DNA of 12,456 nucleotides from Akkermansiaceae bacterium (GTDB lineage Bacteria > Verrucomicrobiota > Verrucomicrobiia > Verrucomicrobiales > Akkermansiaceae), in contig JALZUH010000018.1 in NCBI GenBank assembly GCA_023301645.1, positions 1 through 12,456 on the forward strand, in the 5' to 3' direction. Below are positions 1-7,286 of this stretch, in pieces; the first letter of the stretch is position 1; every line of letters begins with the position of its first letter. Under the pieces are notes generated by a model, which was given only the letters and a program-made list of their open reading frames with translations, made no database searches and was not told the DNA's origin. The translations under genes and the position numbers were made by a program.

Positions 1-8
1 AAAATTGG

Positions 9-71
9 CACTCCTAGCCCCTAGGCCTCCGGTTCCGCTACGCTCCACCTCCGACCTAGGGGCTGAGAGTG
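9..71. repeat. Large imperfect palindrome downstream of the truncated helicase gene
   Basis: The arms AGCCCCTAGG (16-25) and CCTAGGGGCT (55-64) are perfect reverse complements. The pairing extends to CACTC (9-13) and GAGTG (67-71) across a two-base mismatch, giving 17-bp arms around a 29-base centre. That centre carries two copies of CCTCCG (26-31 and 48-53). On the minus strand the element begins 33 bases after the stop codon of the nuclease-helicase gene. It could be a folded recombination site such as an integron attC, a REP-like interspersed palindrome, or a transcription terminator, although no T-run follows it in either direction. The repeat itself is directly visible; its role is unknown. 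Confidence 0.7.
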
Positions 72-103
72 GGTTTTGACGAACTTACAGACAAATTGTT
101 ACA

Positions 104-1858
104 CTACCACTCCTCGCGTCTGAGGTCAGCATCCCAGCAGACTAGAGCCCAGTCGACTTCAAGGCCTTGAACATCAAACTGACTAGCAGCTGATTCTAAG
201 AAGTTACTTGAGCGGATATCATCCTCATCAGCTAGGAACCAATTCTCCGCTTCGATAGCCACCTTCATATGGATACCGTGTGGGACTAACCTTTTAGCAC
301 CAGCAGAGGCTATTAAGCCCATTCTTTCAGAGCCCCGCTGTTTTTGAGTGATCCATTTTTTTGCCGTATCTATATTGCGAGTAATGTAGATTGGAAATTT
401 ACTCAGCGAGTTAGAGATGATTTGTTCTGCTTCGATCGGGTTGTTTGAAATCAGACAGTTGACGAATGCTGAAACACTTTTAGCTCTGAAGGAACGAATA
501 CAAATCGATAGGTGAAGGTCAGCACTTTTTTGAGCATTGGGAGGGAGTAGTTCAGAAAGCTGGCTACCTCTGGTATATTCATCAGTATTTAGATCGGGGG
601 AGTAATAGGTAGTCCAGTCGTCGCCTAATTCTTTGAGCGCATGGAGCCACTCTGGGAGACCTGCCTCGCCATCATTAATCTCTTGGCCTCCTCCTATTAG
701 CGCGACGACAACGCACCAGTCTTGGTGCTTATCCATGATGTTAAGCAGGAAGCTTGGCTCTGATTGATTGAAGTCTGCAATACCTCTCTTCTCACGCAGG
801 AATTTAGAAGCTTTCTGTGCTGTCCATGCTCTTTGAGCCTCATCGAAGATGACTACTTGCTCAACGGGTGCTTCATCGTTCTTTAAATGATCATCCCTAA
901 AGTGGTGTATGTTCTGAATAAAGGTTGAGGTTTCTCGTCTGGCCTCAGTGAGTGTAGTTTGAAGACCTGCCGCATGGTCATTGTGTTTCTTATCTGTTGC
1001 TAGCGCCTCTTTGAGCACGCTCACCAGAGGACCATTACCTGAGAGGAACACCGCATGTTCTTTTTTATCCGTTTGATTACACTCTGTGGCAATGTTTAAG
1101 CCCGCGAGTGTTTTACCTGCTCCTGGCACGCCTGTGATGAAGCAAATCGATTTAGAATGATTGGCTTTAGAGCGAGTAATAACCTGATCAATAAATCGCG
1201 CGGTGCAGTCTAAATTTGCCCCACTGGCACCTTTTCTCGAAATGTTTTCAACGCTATGATCTTTATAGAGGGCTTTGGCCGCTTCTATGATAGTTGGAGT
1301 TGGTTGATATGGGGAATCAGTCCATTTCTGTACATCAATGATGCCTGTCTCGTTCTCTTGTTTAAGTATCGTTACTATGGTGGAAGTCAATGTGTTTGAG
1401 TTGGCAACGAGGCATTGGCTTACTTGGTCATGACTATAGACTATTGAGTCTTGGGCTTTATTGTCCGCTCTTGTGGCAACAAGTATGGGAATGATTTGTT
1501 TATCATGGCTCTGTTTATGAAAATTTTTGAGGTCGAGAGCGTAGTCGAGAGCTTGGTTTTTATCTTGGTTTGTATATCTCGAAGAGCCCGCTTTAAACTC
1601 GAGGATGATAATCTTGCTACCTGCTATTAGAATACAGTCGCACCTCTTACCCATTCTGGGAATGGTGTATTCGAAGAAGATGTGAGCACTGAGGTCTTTG
1701 CTCAAAGACGCTTTGAGAACCTTGATCTGTTCTGACCACGCATTTTTCTGCTCGAGAGTTAGCTCAAATACATTGGAGTCACTTAGTTTACCTATGATAG
1801 ACGGGCTAGCCTCTTTTAGGAAGTCGGATATACTAGCGGCGTAGTAGTAGCGCTTCAC
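104..1858 (-). CDS. PD-(D/E)xK nuclease fused to DUF2075 (Schlafen-like) SF1 helicase, C-terminally truncated
   Basis: This is probably a nucleic-acid-degrading defence or repair enzyme. Residues ~59-106 read as a RecB/Cas4-type nuclease core: E63, D74, E87-F88-K89, then Q102 and Y106 of a QxxxY motif. The helicase follows: Walker A GVPGAGKT (243-250), Walker B VVIFDEAQ (335-342), a GGGQE motif (389-393), SICIRSFRAK (451-460), and motif V-like FDVQGLEVDW (561-570). DUF2075 proteins I know continue for roughly 70-90 residues past this point with a motif VI of the type YRVLLTRAR; here a TAG follows residue W584. Neither other frame continues past it. The start is a GTG at 1858 that overlaps the stop of the upstream XRE gene (GTGA), implying translational coupling. 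The gene is more AT-rich than most of the window. Domain identity is secure; whether the product is active is doubtful. Confidence 0.88.
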   Translation of the reverse strand: MKRYYYAASISDFLKEASPSIIGKLSDSNVFELTLEQKNAWSEQIKVLKASLSKDLSAHIFFEYTIPRMGKRCDCILIAGSKIIILEFKAGSSRYTNQDKNQALDYALDLKNFHKQSHDKQIIPILVATRADNKAQDSIVYSHDQVSQCLVANSNTLTSTIVTILKQENETGIIDVQKWTDSPYQPTPTIIEAAKALYKDHSVENISRKGASGANLDCTARFIDQVITRSKANHSKSICFITGVPGAGKTLAGLNIATECNQTDKKEHAVFLSGNGPLVSVLKEALATDKKHNDHAAGLQTTLTEARRETSTFIQNIHHFRDDHLKNDEAPVEQVVIFDEAQRAWTAQKASKFLREKRGIADFNQSEPSFLLNIMDKHQDWCVVVALIGGGQEINDGEAGLPEWLHALKELGDDWTTYYSPDLNTDEYTRGSQLSELLPPNAQKSADLHLSICIRSFRAKSVSAFVNCLISNNPIEAEQIISNSLSKFPIYITRNIDTAKKWITQKQRGSERMGLIASAGAKRLVPHGIHMKVAIEAENWFLADEDDIRSSNFLESAASQFDVQGLEVDWALVCWDADLRREEW

Positions 1859-2097
1859 TTGTTGAGAAGTGATTGAGGTGAAACATTAAGCGCCTTGGCG
1901 AAGAGGATGATTTCAGTATCAAAGACTTTGCGTTTTTGAGTTTCAATCTTAGCTATAGTAGCTCGATCAAGCTCAGCTCCGAGTGTCTGCATTTTTGCAG
2001 CTAGGGATTCTTGCGTGAGGGGTGGCTTCGCTTGCGATCTTAAACGCGCGATATTTGGCCCACACACATTTACAGTGTCCGTATTCATCCATTTCAA
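1855..2097 (-). CDS. XRE-family helix-turn-helix regulator
   Basis: This is a small DNA-binding protein of about 80 residues, consisting of little more than one Cro/C1-type helix-turn-helix. The pattern NIARLRSQ, then LTQESLAAKM, then ATIAKIETQKR, then ALNVSPQSLL matches the five-helix XRE fold. The longest reading starts at a TTG at 2097; an in-frame ATG at 2088 (residue 4) is equally likely, and neither has a clear Shine-Dalgarno sequence. It overlaps the downstream nuclease-helicase gene by 4 nt, so the two form one operon. The promoter just upstream is overlaid by a dyad that this protein may bind, giving autoregulation. Small XRE proteins paired with nuclease or helicase genes are common controllers of defence modules; that role is an inference here. 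Confidence 0.85.
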   Translation of the reverse strand: MKWMNTDTVNVCGPNIARLRSQAKPPLTQESLAAKMQTLGAELDRATIAKIETQKRKVFDTEIILFAKALNVSPQSLLNK

Positions 2098-2118
2098 TAA
2101 AACATTTTGCTAGATTAG

Positions 2119-2141
2119 TTTTGTTCTATTATAGCACAAAA
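2119..2141. promoter_or_regulatory. Operator-like dyad over the XRE promoter
   Basis: Arms TTTTGTTCTAT (2119-2129) and ATAGCACAAAA (2131-2141) flank a single central base and match as reverse complements at 10 of 11 positions. The dyad covers the minus-strand extended -10 box and lies between two divergent genes. This is the placement expected for an XRE autorepressor site. An outer pair, CATTTTG (2103-2109) and CAAAATG (2137-2143), is also present. The dyad is seen directly; the binding protein is inferred. Confidence 0.5.
2128..2136 (-). promoter_or_regulatory. Extended -10 promoter of the XRE/nuclease-helicase operon
   Basis: On the minus strand the sequence reads TGCTATAAT, a consensus -10 hexamer with the extended TGn element. 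The -35 region is poor (CGGACT at 18-bp spacing), which extended -10 promoters tolerate. Transcription would start near 2121, leaving a leader of about 24-33 nt. Confidence 0.5.
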
Positions 2142-2163
2142 TGATACTTATAGTCCGTAGACG

Positions 2164-2664
2164 ATGGGCGAGCTTGTGTCTAGTTATTGTGTGATGGATG
2201 TAAAAACGCTAAAGTTATCAATTCCTCTAACTAGCTTGGATATGCTGCAGGAAGTAGTCTCCAATCAGATCAAGACCTTAAGAGGTAATACTGAGCTTTA
2301 TCAATCAGGGGAGTTATCGTTAGGTGACTTTGGCAATTACGACACGAATATGGACTTGGAGTTTCATACCACAGTTTTAAAGGATTTGGAGAAGCGGATC
2401 AAATCTACGCAGTATGACAATGAGCGCAATGAGGTAGAGTATTTGCAACAGCACGCTGCTTTTCGCCCTGATGAGTTTATCGAGTGTGTGCGTTTGTCAA
2501 AGAGAGATACCACACGCGTTGTTTACATCTTCCACTCGCGTCACGGAGTGCTGTTTTTTTGCTCTGAGTTGATTGAGCTGATTGGTGTTTTTACGCAGGG
2601 CAAAGACCCGAACCGCCGATTTGGCTGTCGAGCTGAGCTTGAGGTGTTTTTGTCCTATTGCTAA
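2164..2664 (+). CDS. Hypothetical protein divergent from the XRE gene
   Basis: I do not recognise this 166-aa protein. It is soluble-looking, with no signal peptide or membrane segment. The first half is helix-prone and charged (a region around VLKDLEKRIKSTQYDNERNE). The second half has a hydrophobic strand-rich stretch (TRVVYIFHSRHGVLFFCSEL) and ends in a Cys. The longest reading starts at ATG 2164; an in-frame ATG at 2194 (residue 11) is an alternative, and neither has a good ribosome-binding site. It is transcribed away from the XRE gene across a 66-bp region, so it may be controlled by the same dyad and belong to the same accessory module. It could instead be an unrelated orphan gene. Confidence 0.6.
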   Translation: MGELVSSYCVMDVKTLKLSIPLTSLDMLQEVVSNQIKTLRGNTELYQSGELSLGDFGNYDTNMDLEFHTTVLKDLEKRIKSTQYDNERNEVEYLQQHAAFRPDEFIECVRLSKRDTTRVVYIFHSRHGVLFFCSELIELIGVFTQGKDPNRRFGCRAELEVFLSYC

Positions 2665-2778
2665 AAAATGGGGGCTTGCTGGATGTTGTGTTTGGTGGCA
2701 GGTTTTTGGTGCGTTGGTTGTTGTCTTTCTTTGGCTTCAAGCTTTGCCTTCGCTTTTGACTTTAGTTTCCCGCCCGCC

Positions 2779-3390
2779 ATGATGATTCGTTTTAATGTAT
2801 TGCTGCAGCTGTTATTTGCTGGGTGGGTGTGCTTCGCTCTGTGCTCTTGCTCGGGGCTCAATAGGGTGCGGACTGTGACGAAGAGGAAGGTGGATACCGA
2901 CTTCTTTGGTAATGAGCATAATTTTAAGATCGGTAAGGATGAGGCGGGTCGCCCTAAGGTGGAGTCTGATCAGCGTAGTTCCTTCGAGAGTAAGGCTGAG
3001 AGTAGCTTCGGTGGTGGCACGTCTTATCAGGGTAGTGAGTTTTCTAAGAAGTCTTATCGTAAGAAGCGCTGGGGGGGTAATAGCTCATATGATGTGAAGT
3101 CTTTTGCGGGTCGCAAGCAGGCGGCAAATTACTCGAAGGAGCCTTGGTTTGTGCGTAATCAGGCGGGTGCTGCCGCGCAGGGTAAGGAGGCGAAGGTGGC
3201 TAAGAAGGGGTTCTTAACGAGGGTGTTTGGCACGTCTACTGCACGAGAGCAGGGGGCTGGTAACTTGGATAAGCCGAGTAATTACCAGACTGATGTGAGG
3301 CGGGAAGTGTATAAGCAGCCTGATGTGATCCACTGGAAGGAGCAGCAGGGGCTGAGTATTAATGATACCAAGCAGCTGCTGGCTAGGTAG
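2779..3390 (+). CDS. Putative lipoprotein
   Basis: This is a predicted exported lipoprotein of 203 aa. From the tandem ATG at 2779 the N-terminus is a classic type II signal peptide: MMIR, a hydrophobic stretch LLQLLFAGWVCFAL, then CSCSG, with acylation at C22 or C24. The mature part is basic, Ser/Gly/Lys-rich and low in complexity (residues ~40-150, with many Lys/Arg-Ser pairs). It ends in a more ordered segment, QPDVIHWKEQQGLSINDTKQ, that looks like a conserved tail. The reading frame is open upstream to an ATG at 2668, but that start would put 37 residues before the signal peptide, so I prefer 2779. It lies tail-to-tail with ffh. No function can be named. Confidence 0.7.
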   Translation: MMIRFNVLLQLLFAGWVCFALCSCSGLNRVRTVTKRKVDTDFFGNEHNFKIGKDEAGRPKVESDQRSSFESKAESSFGGGTSYQGSEFSKKSYRKKRWGGNSSYDVKSFAGRKQAANYSKEPWFVRNQAGAAAQGKEAKVAKKGFLTRVFGTSTAREQGAGNLDKPSNYQTDVRREVYKQPDVIHWKEQQGLSINDTKQLLAR

Positions 3391-3564
3391 GGGGATGCCG
3401 CTTAGGTTTGCCTGGGGTTACTTTACCTAGGGTTATTTTCCTACGTTGGGTAAGTAGGCACGCAGCTAGCTAGGCCGTTTGGTCGGCTAGCGGGCTTGGT
3501 TGATTGATGTGGGGGAGGACTTGTTGTTGGCGCTGTTTTTTGAGGGGGCGAGGTTAAGTCGATG
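3391..3564. other. Convergent intergenic region with hairpins
   Basis: This 174-bp gap lies between the lipoprotein and ffh stop codons. It contains an inverted repeat with GCTAGC arms (3465-3470 and 3486-3491) extended inward by GGCC/GGTC around a GTTT loop, and a smaller one, CCTAC/GTAGG (3440-3444 and 3454-3458). Two imperfect copies of GGGTTA-CTTTACCTA lie at 3415-3443. The GCTAGC hairpin may act as a bidirectional terminator, but it lacks a following T-run. I see no gene here. Confidence 0.35.
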
Positions 3565-4986
3565 CTAGAATGGCATTTTGGGGAATTTGCCTCCGCCTCC
3601 GCCGCCTAGTTTTTTCATCATTTCGTCCATGTTTCCCATGTCGCCCATCTCTCCCATGCCGTCCATGACTCCGAGTTGCTTCATCATGTCTTTCATCTTG
3701 CCTTTGGAGCCCATCATTTTGCGCATTTGAAGGAATTGCTTGAGGAAGCGGTTGACGTCGAGGACACTATTTCCTGAGCCTGCGGCGATGCGCTTGCGGC
3801 GGGTGCCTTTGATGAGCTGTGGGGTGGCGCGTTCTTTGGGTGTCATGGAGAGGACGATGGCTTCCATGCGCTTCATGCGGCCTTCGTCGAATGCGTCGGC
3901 GGGGATTTGTTTTTTGATCTTATTGAAGCCCGGTAGCATGCCTAGGAGTCCGTCGAGGGGGCCTAGCTTGCGGAGCATGTTCATTTGCTGGAGGAAGTCG
4001 TTGAAGTCGAATTTACCAGATTGCATGCGCTTGGCGGCGTGCATGGCGTCGGCTTCGTTGATGTTTTCAGCGGCTGTTTCGACCATGCTGACGACATCTC
4101 CCATACCGAGGATACGGCTGGCCATACGCTCTGGGTGGAAGACATTGAGCTGCTCCATTTTCTCGCCTTCACCGATGAATTTGATGGGCTTGCCTGTGAT
4201 GGCTCGCATGGAGAGGGCAGCACCTCCTCGGGCGTCGCCGTCGAGCTTGGTGAGTATGATGCCTGAGAGTCCTACGGCTTCGTCGAAGTGCTTGGCTACT
4301 GAGACGGCTTGCTGTCCAGTGGCTGAGTCGGCGACGAGGAGTGTTTCACTGGGTTTGATGAAGGCGTGGAGTTCTTTGAGCTCTGCGACGAGGGTGTTGT
4401 CGATTTCTTGGCGTCCTGCGGTGTCGAAGATGATGACGGTGCCGTTTTGGTCTTTGGCCCATTGGATGGCGTCTTTGGCGACTTTGAGGACGTTTTTCTC
4501 GCCTGCTTCTGGCTTGTAGCAGGGGACGTCGATCTGGGCTGCTAGTGTGGCGAGCTGGTCGACGGCTGCTGGTCGGTAGAGGTCACAGGCGATGAGGAGG
4601 GGGCGGCGTCCTTCTTTCTGGAGGCGTAGGGCGAGCTTTCCTGCGGTGGTGGTTTTACCAGCTCCATTGAGTCCGCAGAGGAGGATGTGGGCTGGGGCAT
4701 TGAGATCTAGCGGGCTGGAGTCGCCTCCGAGGAGGGCAGTGAGCTCGTCATTGAAGATTTTGACAATCTGCTCTCCTGGCTTGACGGACTTGAGCACGTC
4801 GACACCCATGGCTTGTTCCTTGACCTTGGCGATGAAGTCTTTGGCAACTCCGAATTCGACGTCGGCTTCGAGGAGGGCGAGGCGGATTTCACGGAGGGCG
4901 TCGGTGATGTTTTTTTCAGAGATTTTGCCGACTCCACGGAGGTTACGGAAACTTTTATCAAGGCTGTCTGAGAGTGATGAGAACAT
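3565..4986 (-). CDS. ffh: Signal recognition particle protein Ffh (SRP54 GTPase)
   Basis: Ffh binds signal sequences of nascent membrane and secreted proteins together with 4.5S/6S SRP RNA and delivers the ribosome to FtsY at the membrane by GTP-dependent pairing. All domains are present over 473 aa. The N helical bundle is ~1-90. The G domain has G1 GLNGAGKT (105-112), G2 DLYRPAAVDQL (135-145), G3 DTAGRQ (188-193), G4 TKLD (246-249) and G5 GEGE (272-275). The Met-rich M domain follows ~310, with its RNA-binding helix-turn-helix GSGNSVLDVNRFLKQF (403-418). G3 has Gln where Leu is usual (DTAGRL). The tail is a Met/Gly-rich extension (residues ~436-473). The leader is C/A-rich with no Shine-Dalgarno sequence. 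The polysaccharide deacetylase gene lies 97 bp upstream on the same strand; co-transcription is possible but not shown. Confidence 0.97.
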   Translation of the reverse strand: MFSSLSDSLDKSFRNLRGVGKISEKNITDALREIRLALLEADVEFGVAKDFIAKVKEQAMGVDVLKSVKPGEQIVKIFNDELTALLGGDSSPLDLNAPAHILLCGLNGAGKTTTAGKLALRLQKEGRRPLLIACDLYRPAAVDQLATLAAQIDVPCYKPEAGEKNVLKVAKDAIQWAKDQNGTVIIFDTAGRQEIDNTLVAELKELHAFIKPSETLLVADSATGQQAVSVAKHFDEAVGLSGIILTKLDGDARGGAALSMRAITGKPIKFIGEGEKMEQLNVFHPERMASRILGMGDVVSMVETAAENINEADAMHAAKRMQSGKFDFNDFLQQMNMLRKLGPLDGLLGMLPGFNKIKKQIPADAFDEGRMKRMEAIVLSMTPKERATPQLIKGTRRKRIAAGSGNSVLDVNRFLKQFLQMRKMMGSKGKMKDMMKQLGVMDGMGEMGDMGNMDEMMKKLGGGGGGKFPKMPF

Positions 4987-5083
4987 GGTGTAGGTGAAGT
5001 TCGAGGTGAGAGAGGGTGCGTTGTGAGTGCTTTTGTTGAGTAATGGAGTGCGTCATGGGCTCGCTATTTGCAAGCTTGTTTGG

Positions 5084-6274
5084 CTACTTCAGTGGGGCGG
5101 ACTGGTAGGAGGATTCGAGGTCGATGTTAAAGACCCATGTCATTGGGCGTTTGTATTTGCTGCCGTCGGTGGTCTTCCACTTCACGCTGACTTCGCAGCT
5201 GGGGGATCGGAGTCTGCGGTTGACTTGCCATGAGAGTGTCTTGGTGTCGGTGTTGTAGCTGGCTGGGACTCTGCCGTAGCCGGGGATGCTCATGAGGATA
5301 TTTTCGGGGTCGATGTTGGCGACTTTGGAGAGGTCGACGGTGATGAGGGGGAGGCGGTTGTCGATGGTTTCTCCGGGCTGCGGGGAGACGGGCTGCATGT
5401 TGGTCTGGATGATGGCTCCGTCACTGGCGGCACTGTTGGCGGTGGCTTTGAATGTGGTGGCGTCGCGGAAGATATTGTCGTGGGTGCCGAGGATGATGTA
5501 GCGGGGGAGGAGGAGGTCTGGGCTGGAGCGTCTGGTTTTACCGGGGAGGACGGTGAACATGCAGTCGTAGCCGTTTTCCTTCGCTACGGGGAGCATTTCG
5601 TCGGTGACGAAGCCTCCGGGGTAGGCGTAGCTGTTTACGAGGGTGCCGAATTTCGCTTTGAGTTTCTTGCGTGAGTCGCCGAGTTCGTGCTGGAGGTATT
5701 TGGTGAAGGATTCTGGGCCTTTGGCTTTTTCTTTTTTGACCTTGGAGGGGAAGGGGTGGGAGATGGAGTGACTGCCGATGGTGCAGCCGTTTTTCTGCAT
5801 TTCTTTGATCATGGCGGTGGTGAGGGCCGCTCCTCCTCCGTCGATGTAGTTGGTGTAGAGGAAGACGGTGAATGGGTAGCCGAATTCTTTGAGCACGGGG
5901 TAGGCTTCGGTGTAGACAGATTTCCAGCCGTCATCGATGGTGATGACGATGGATTTGTCTGGGATTTCTTTTTCTCCTTTTTTCCATGCGATGAAGTCTT
6001 CCATGCTGATGACATTGAGCTGGAGGTTTTTGAGGGCTTGCATCTGCATTCTGAAGCTATCTGTGGTGATGAGCATTTCAGTGGCTTCTTTCTGCGATGA
6101 GAAGTCGTGGTAGCCGAGGATGACGACACGCGTGCTGTCTTCTTCGGCGGTTGTTTTGGCCTCTGTGGTGGCCTTTGGCTGCTGGCTAGTTGCACTAGTG
6201 TTTTGTGCCCATGCAGGTGTGCTGAGTGTGAGGAGCGCTAGCAGGGTAAGCAGCGCGGTCGCTGGGGTGGTCAT
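5084..6274 (-). CDS. Secreted polysaccharide deacetylase (NodB / CE4 family)
   Basis: This 396-aa protein is predicted to remove N- or O-acetyl groups from an extracellular or cell-wall polysaccharide. A Sec signal peptide spans residues 1-23 with a likely AWA|Q cleavage site, followed by a Ser/Thr/Ala-rich linker. The NodB fold runs ~49-270. Motif 1 is TIDDG (112-116, base and metal Asp). Motif 2 is HSISH (169-173, metal His pair). Motif 3 is YPGG (218-221), in place of the classical RxxPY. A C-terminal ~100-residue segment with a strand-rich look (LITVDLSKV to TWVFNIDL) may be a small beta domain. The substrate cannot be read from sequence; chitin-like, PNAG-like and peptidoglycan targets all remain possible. 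The ATG at 6274 gives a clean signal peptide. The nucleotidyltransferase gene lies 79 bp upstream on the same strand. Confidence 0.9.
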   Translation of the reverse strand: MTTPATALLTLLALLTLSTPAWAQNTSATSQQPKATTEAKTTAEEDSTRVVILGYHDFSSQKEATEMLITTDSFRMQMQALKNLQLNVISMEDFIAWKKGEKEIPDKSIVITIDDGWKSVYTEAYPVLKEFGYPFTVFLYTNYIDGGGAALTTAMIKEMQKNGCTIGSHSISHPFPSKVKKEKAKGPESFTKYLQHELGDSRKKLKAKFGTLVNSYAYPGGFVTDEMLPVAKENGYDCMFTVLPGKTRRSSPDLLLPRYIILGTHDNIFRDATTFKATANSAASDGAIIQTNMQPVSPQPGETIDNRLPLITVDLSKVANIDPENILMSIPGYGRVPASYNTDTKTLSWQVNRRLRSPSCEVSVKWKTTDGSKYKRPMTWVFNIDLESSYQSAPLK

Positions 6275-6353
6275 CTTGGTAGTGAGGACTAGGTGAGTAG
6301 GGGGGCGGCTTATCGTGTTATTTATGGTGAGCTGTCTGGTGTGTCCCTTAGCC

Positions 6354-7286
6354 TTAGTGCAGGGGTGTGGGGTAGACGCCGCTTTCGATAAGTTTCTGAA
6401 TGTTAGCTACGACGATGGCCTTGTCGTCTGGGTAGGTGACGCCGAACCATGAGCTGTCGGTTTTGAGGATCTTGCAGTGTGCTTTGTCGGTGCTGATGAG
6501 CTGGTCGACGGCCGTTGGGATGTAGCTCTCTGAGGTCATTTCTTGGCCTTGGGTCTGCATGAAGTCGAGGAAGTGGTCTTCGAGGTGGTCGAAGAAGCCG
6601 TGGGTGAATCCCCAGAAGTTCATGGAGACGATGGCGTCTTCTTGGACTTGGCAGGGCTGGCCTTCGGTGTTGGTCCCCCATACTTGGCCGTTTTCTTGGC
6701 GGGCAATTTGGGTGACTTCGGAGACGCTAGTGAGGTTTTCAGACTGGTCAGCGCAGATGCCGCGATTGACGTCTCCGTGGTCAGATAGGGTGTTGGCTAG
6801 GTGGTAGCCTACCATGCAGTAGTGAGGGATGTCTGTAGCGTCGATGGTGTCTGCTGAGGAGGGTGTTTCCTGCGAGCGGAAATATTGGGCGATCTGCTGG
6901 TAGGAGTCTGCTCCGTAGAAGTCGTCAGCATTAATTACGGCGAAGGGGCCTTTGATGGTGTGGCGGGCAGCGCGTATGGCGTGGCTGGTGCCCCATGGCT
7001 TGGTGCGTCCTTCTGGGAGGCTGTAGCCCTCTGGGAGGTCGTCGAGGGTTTGGTAGACGCAGTCGACTTTGATCTTGTCTTGGAAGCGTGAGCATACGCC
7101 TTGGTTGAAGGCTTCGGCGAAGTCTTCTCGGATGACGAAGACGACTCGGGTGAATCCTGCGCGGATGGCGTCGTATACGGAGTAGTCGAGGACGGTTTCT
7201 CCATGTGGACCCATCGGGTCCATTTGCTTGAGGCTGCCGTATCGGCTACCCATACCTGCGGCGAGGACGAGAAGTGTTAATTCCAT
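6354..7286 (-). CDS. Sugar-phosphate-type nucleotidyltransferase
   Basis: This 310-aa enzyme should transfer a nucleotidyl group from an NTP to a sugar phosphate or similar acceptor, releasing pyrophosphate. The N-terminus is the signature of the family: LLVLAAGMGSRYGSLKQ (5-21), in which the Gly-rich loop, Arg and Lys bind the NTP. VINADDFYG (118-126) carries the metal-binding Asp. W98-G99-T100 followed by H102-A103 resembles the base/sugar contact region. The remainder (~155-310) is the mixed alpha/beta acceptor part with no extra acyltransferase or left-handed helix domain. It belongs to a stand-alone subgroup usually annotated only as nucleotidyltransferase; the substrate is unknown. Placement beside a polysaccharide deacetylase fits glycan metabolism, but this is an inference. 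The leader is pyrimidine-rich and has no Shine-Dalgarno sequence. Confidence 0.87.
   Translation of the reverse strand: MELTLLVLAAGMGSRYGSLKQMDPMGPHGETVLDYSVYDAIRAGFTRVVFVIREDFAEAFNQGVCSRFQDKIKVDCVYQTLDDLPEGYSLPEGRTKPWGTSHAIRAARHTIKGPFAVINADDFYGADSYQQIAQYFRSQETPSSADTIDATDIPHYCMVGYHLANTLSDHGDVNRGICADQSENLTSVSEVTQIARQENGQVWGTNTEGQPCQVQEDAIVSMNFWGFTHGFFDHLEDHFLDFMQTQGQEMTSESYIPTAVDQLISTDKAHCKILKTDSSWFGVTYPDDKAIVVANIQKLIESGVYPTPLH

Noticed and set aside
2668..2778. Longer start for the lipoprotein
   Set aside because: It would place a 37-residue hydrophobic extension ahead of an intact lipoprotein signal peptide. The tandem ATG at 2779 fits better.
3740..4519. 259-codon plus-strand open frame opposite ffh
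   Set aside because: It lies entirely antisense to the highly conserved ffh gene. Its residues are a shadow of ffh codon bias, and it has no recognisable domain.
4592..4993. 133-codon plus-strand open frame over the ffh 5' half
   Set aside because: It is antisense to the ffh N and G domains, Arg/Ser-rich from reversed codons, with no supporting start site.
5687..6100. 137-codon plus-strand open frame opposite the deacetylase
   Set aside because: It is antisense to the NodB domain. The Gly/Val/Phe/Glu-rich composition is typical of a mirrored coding strand.
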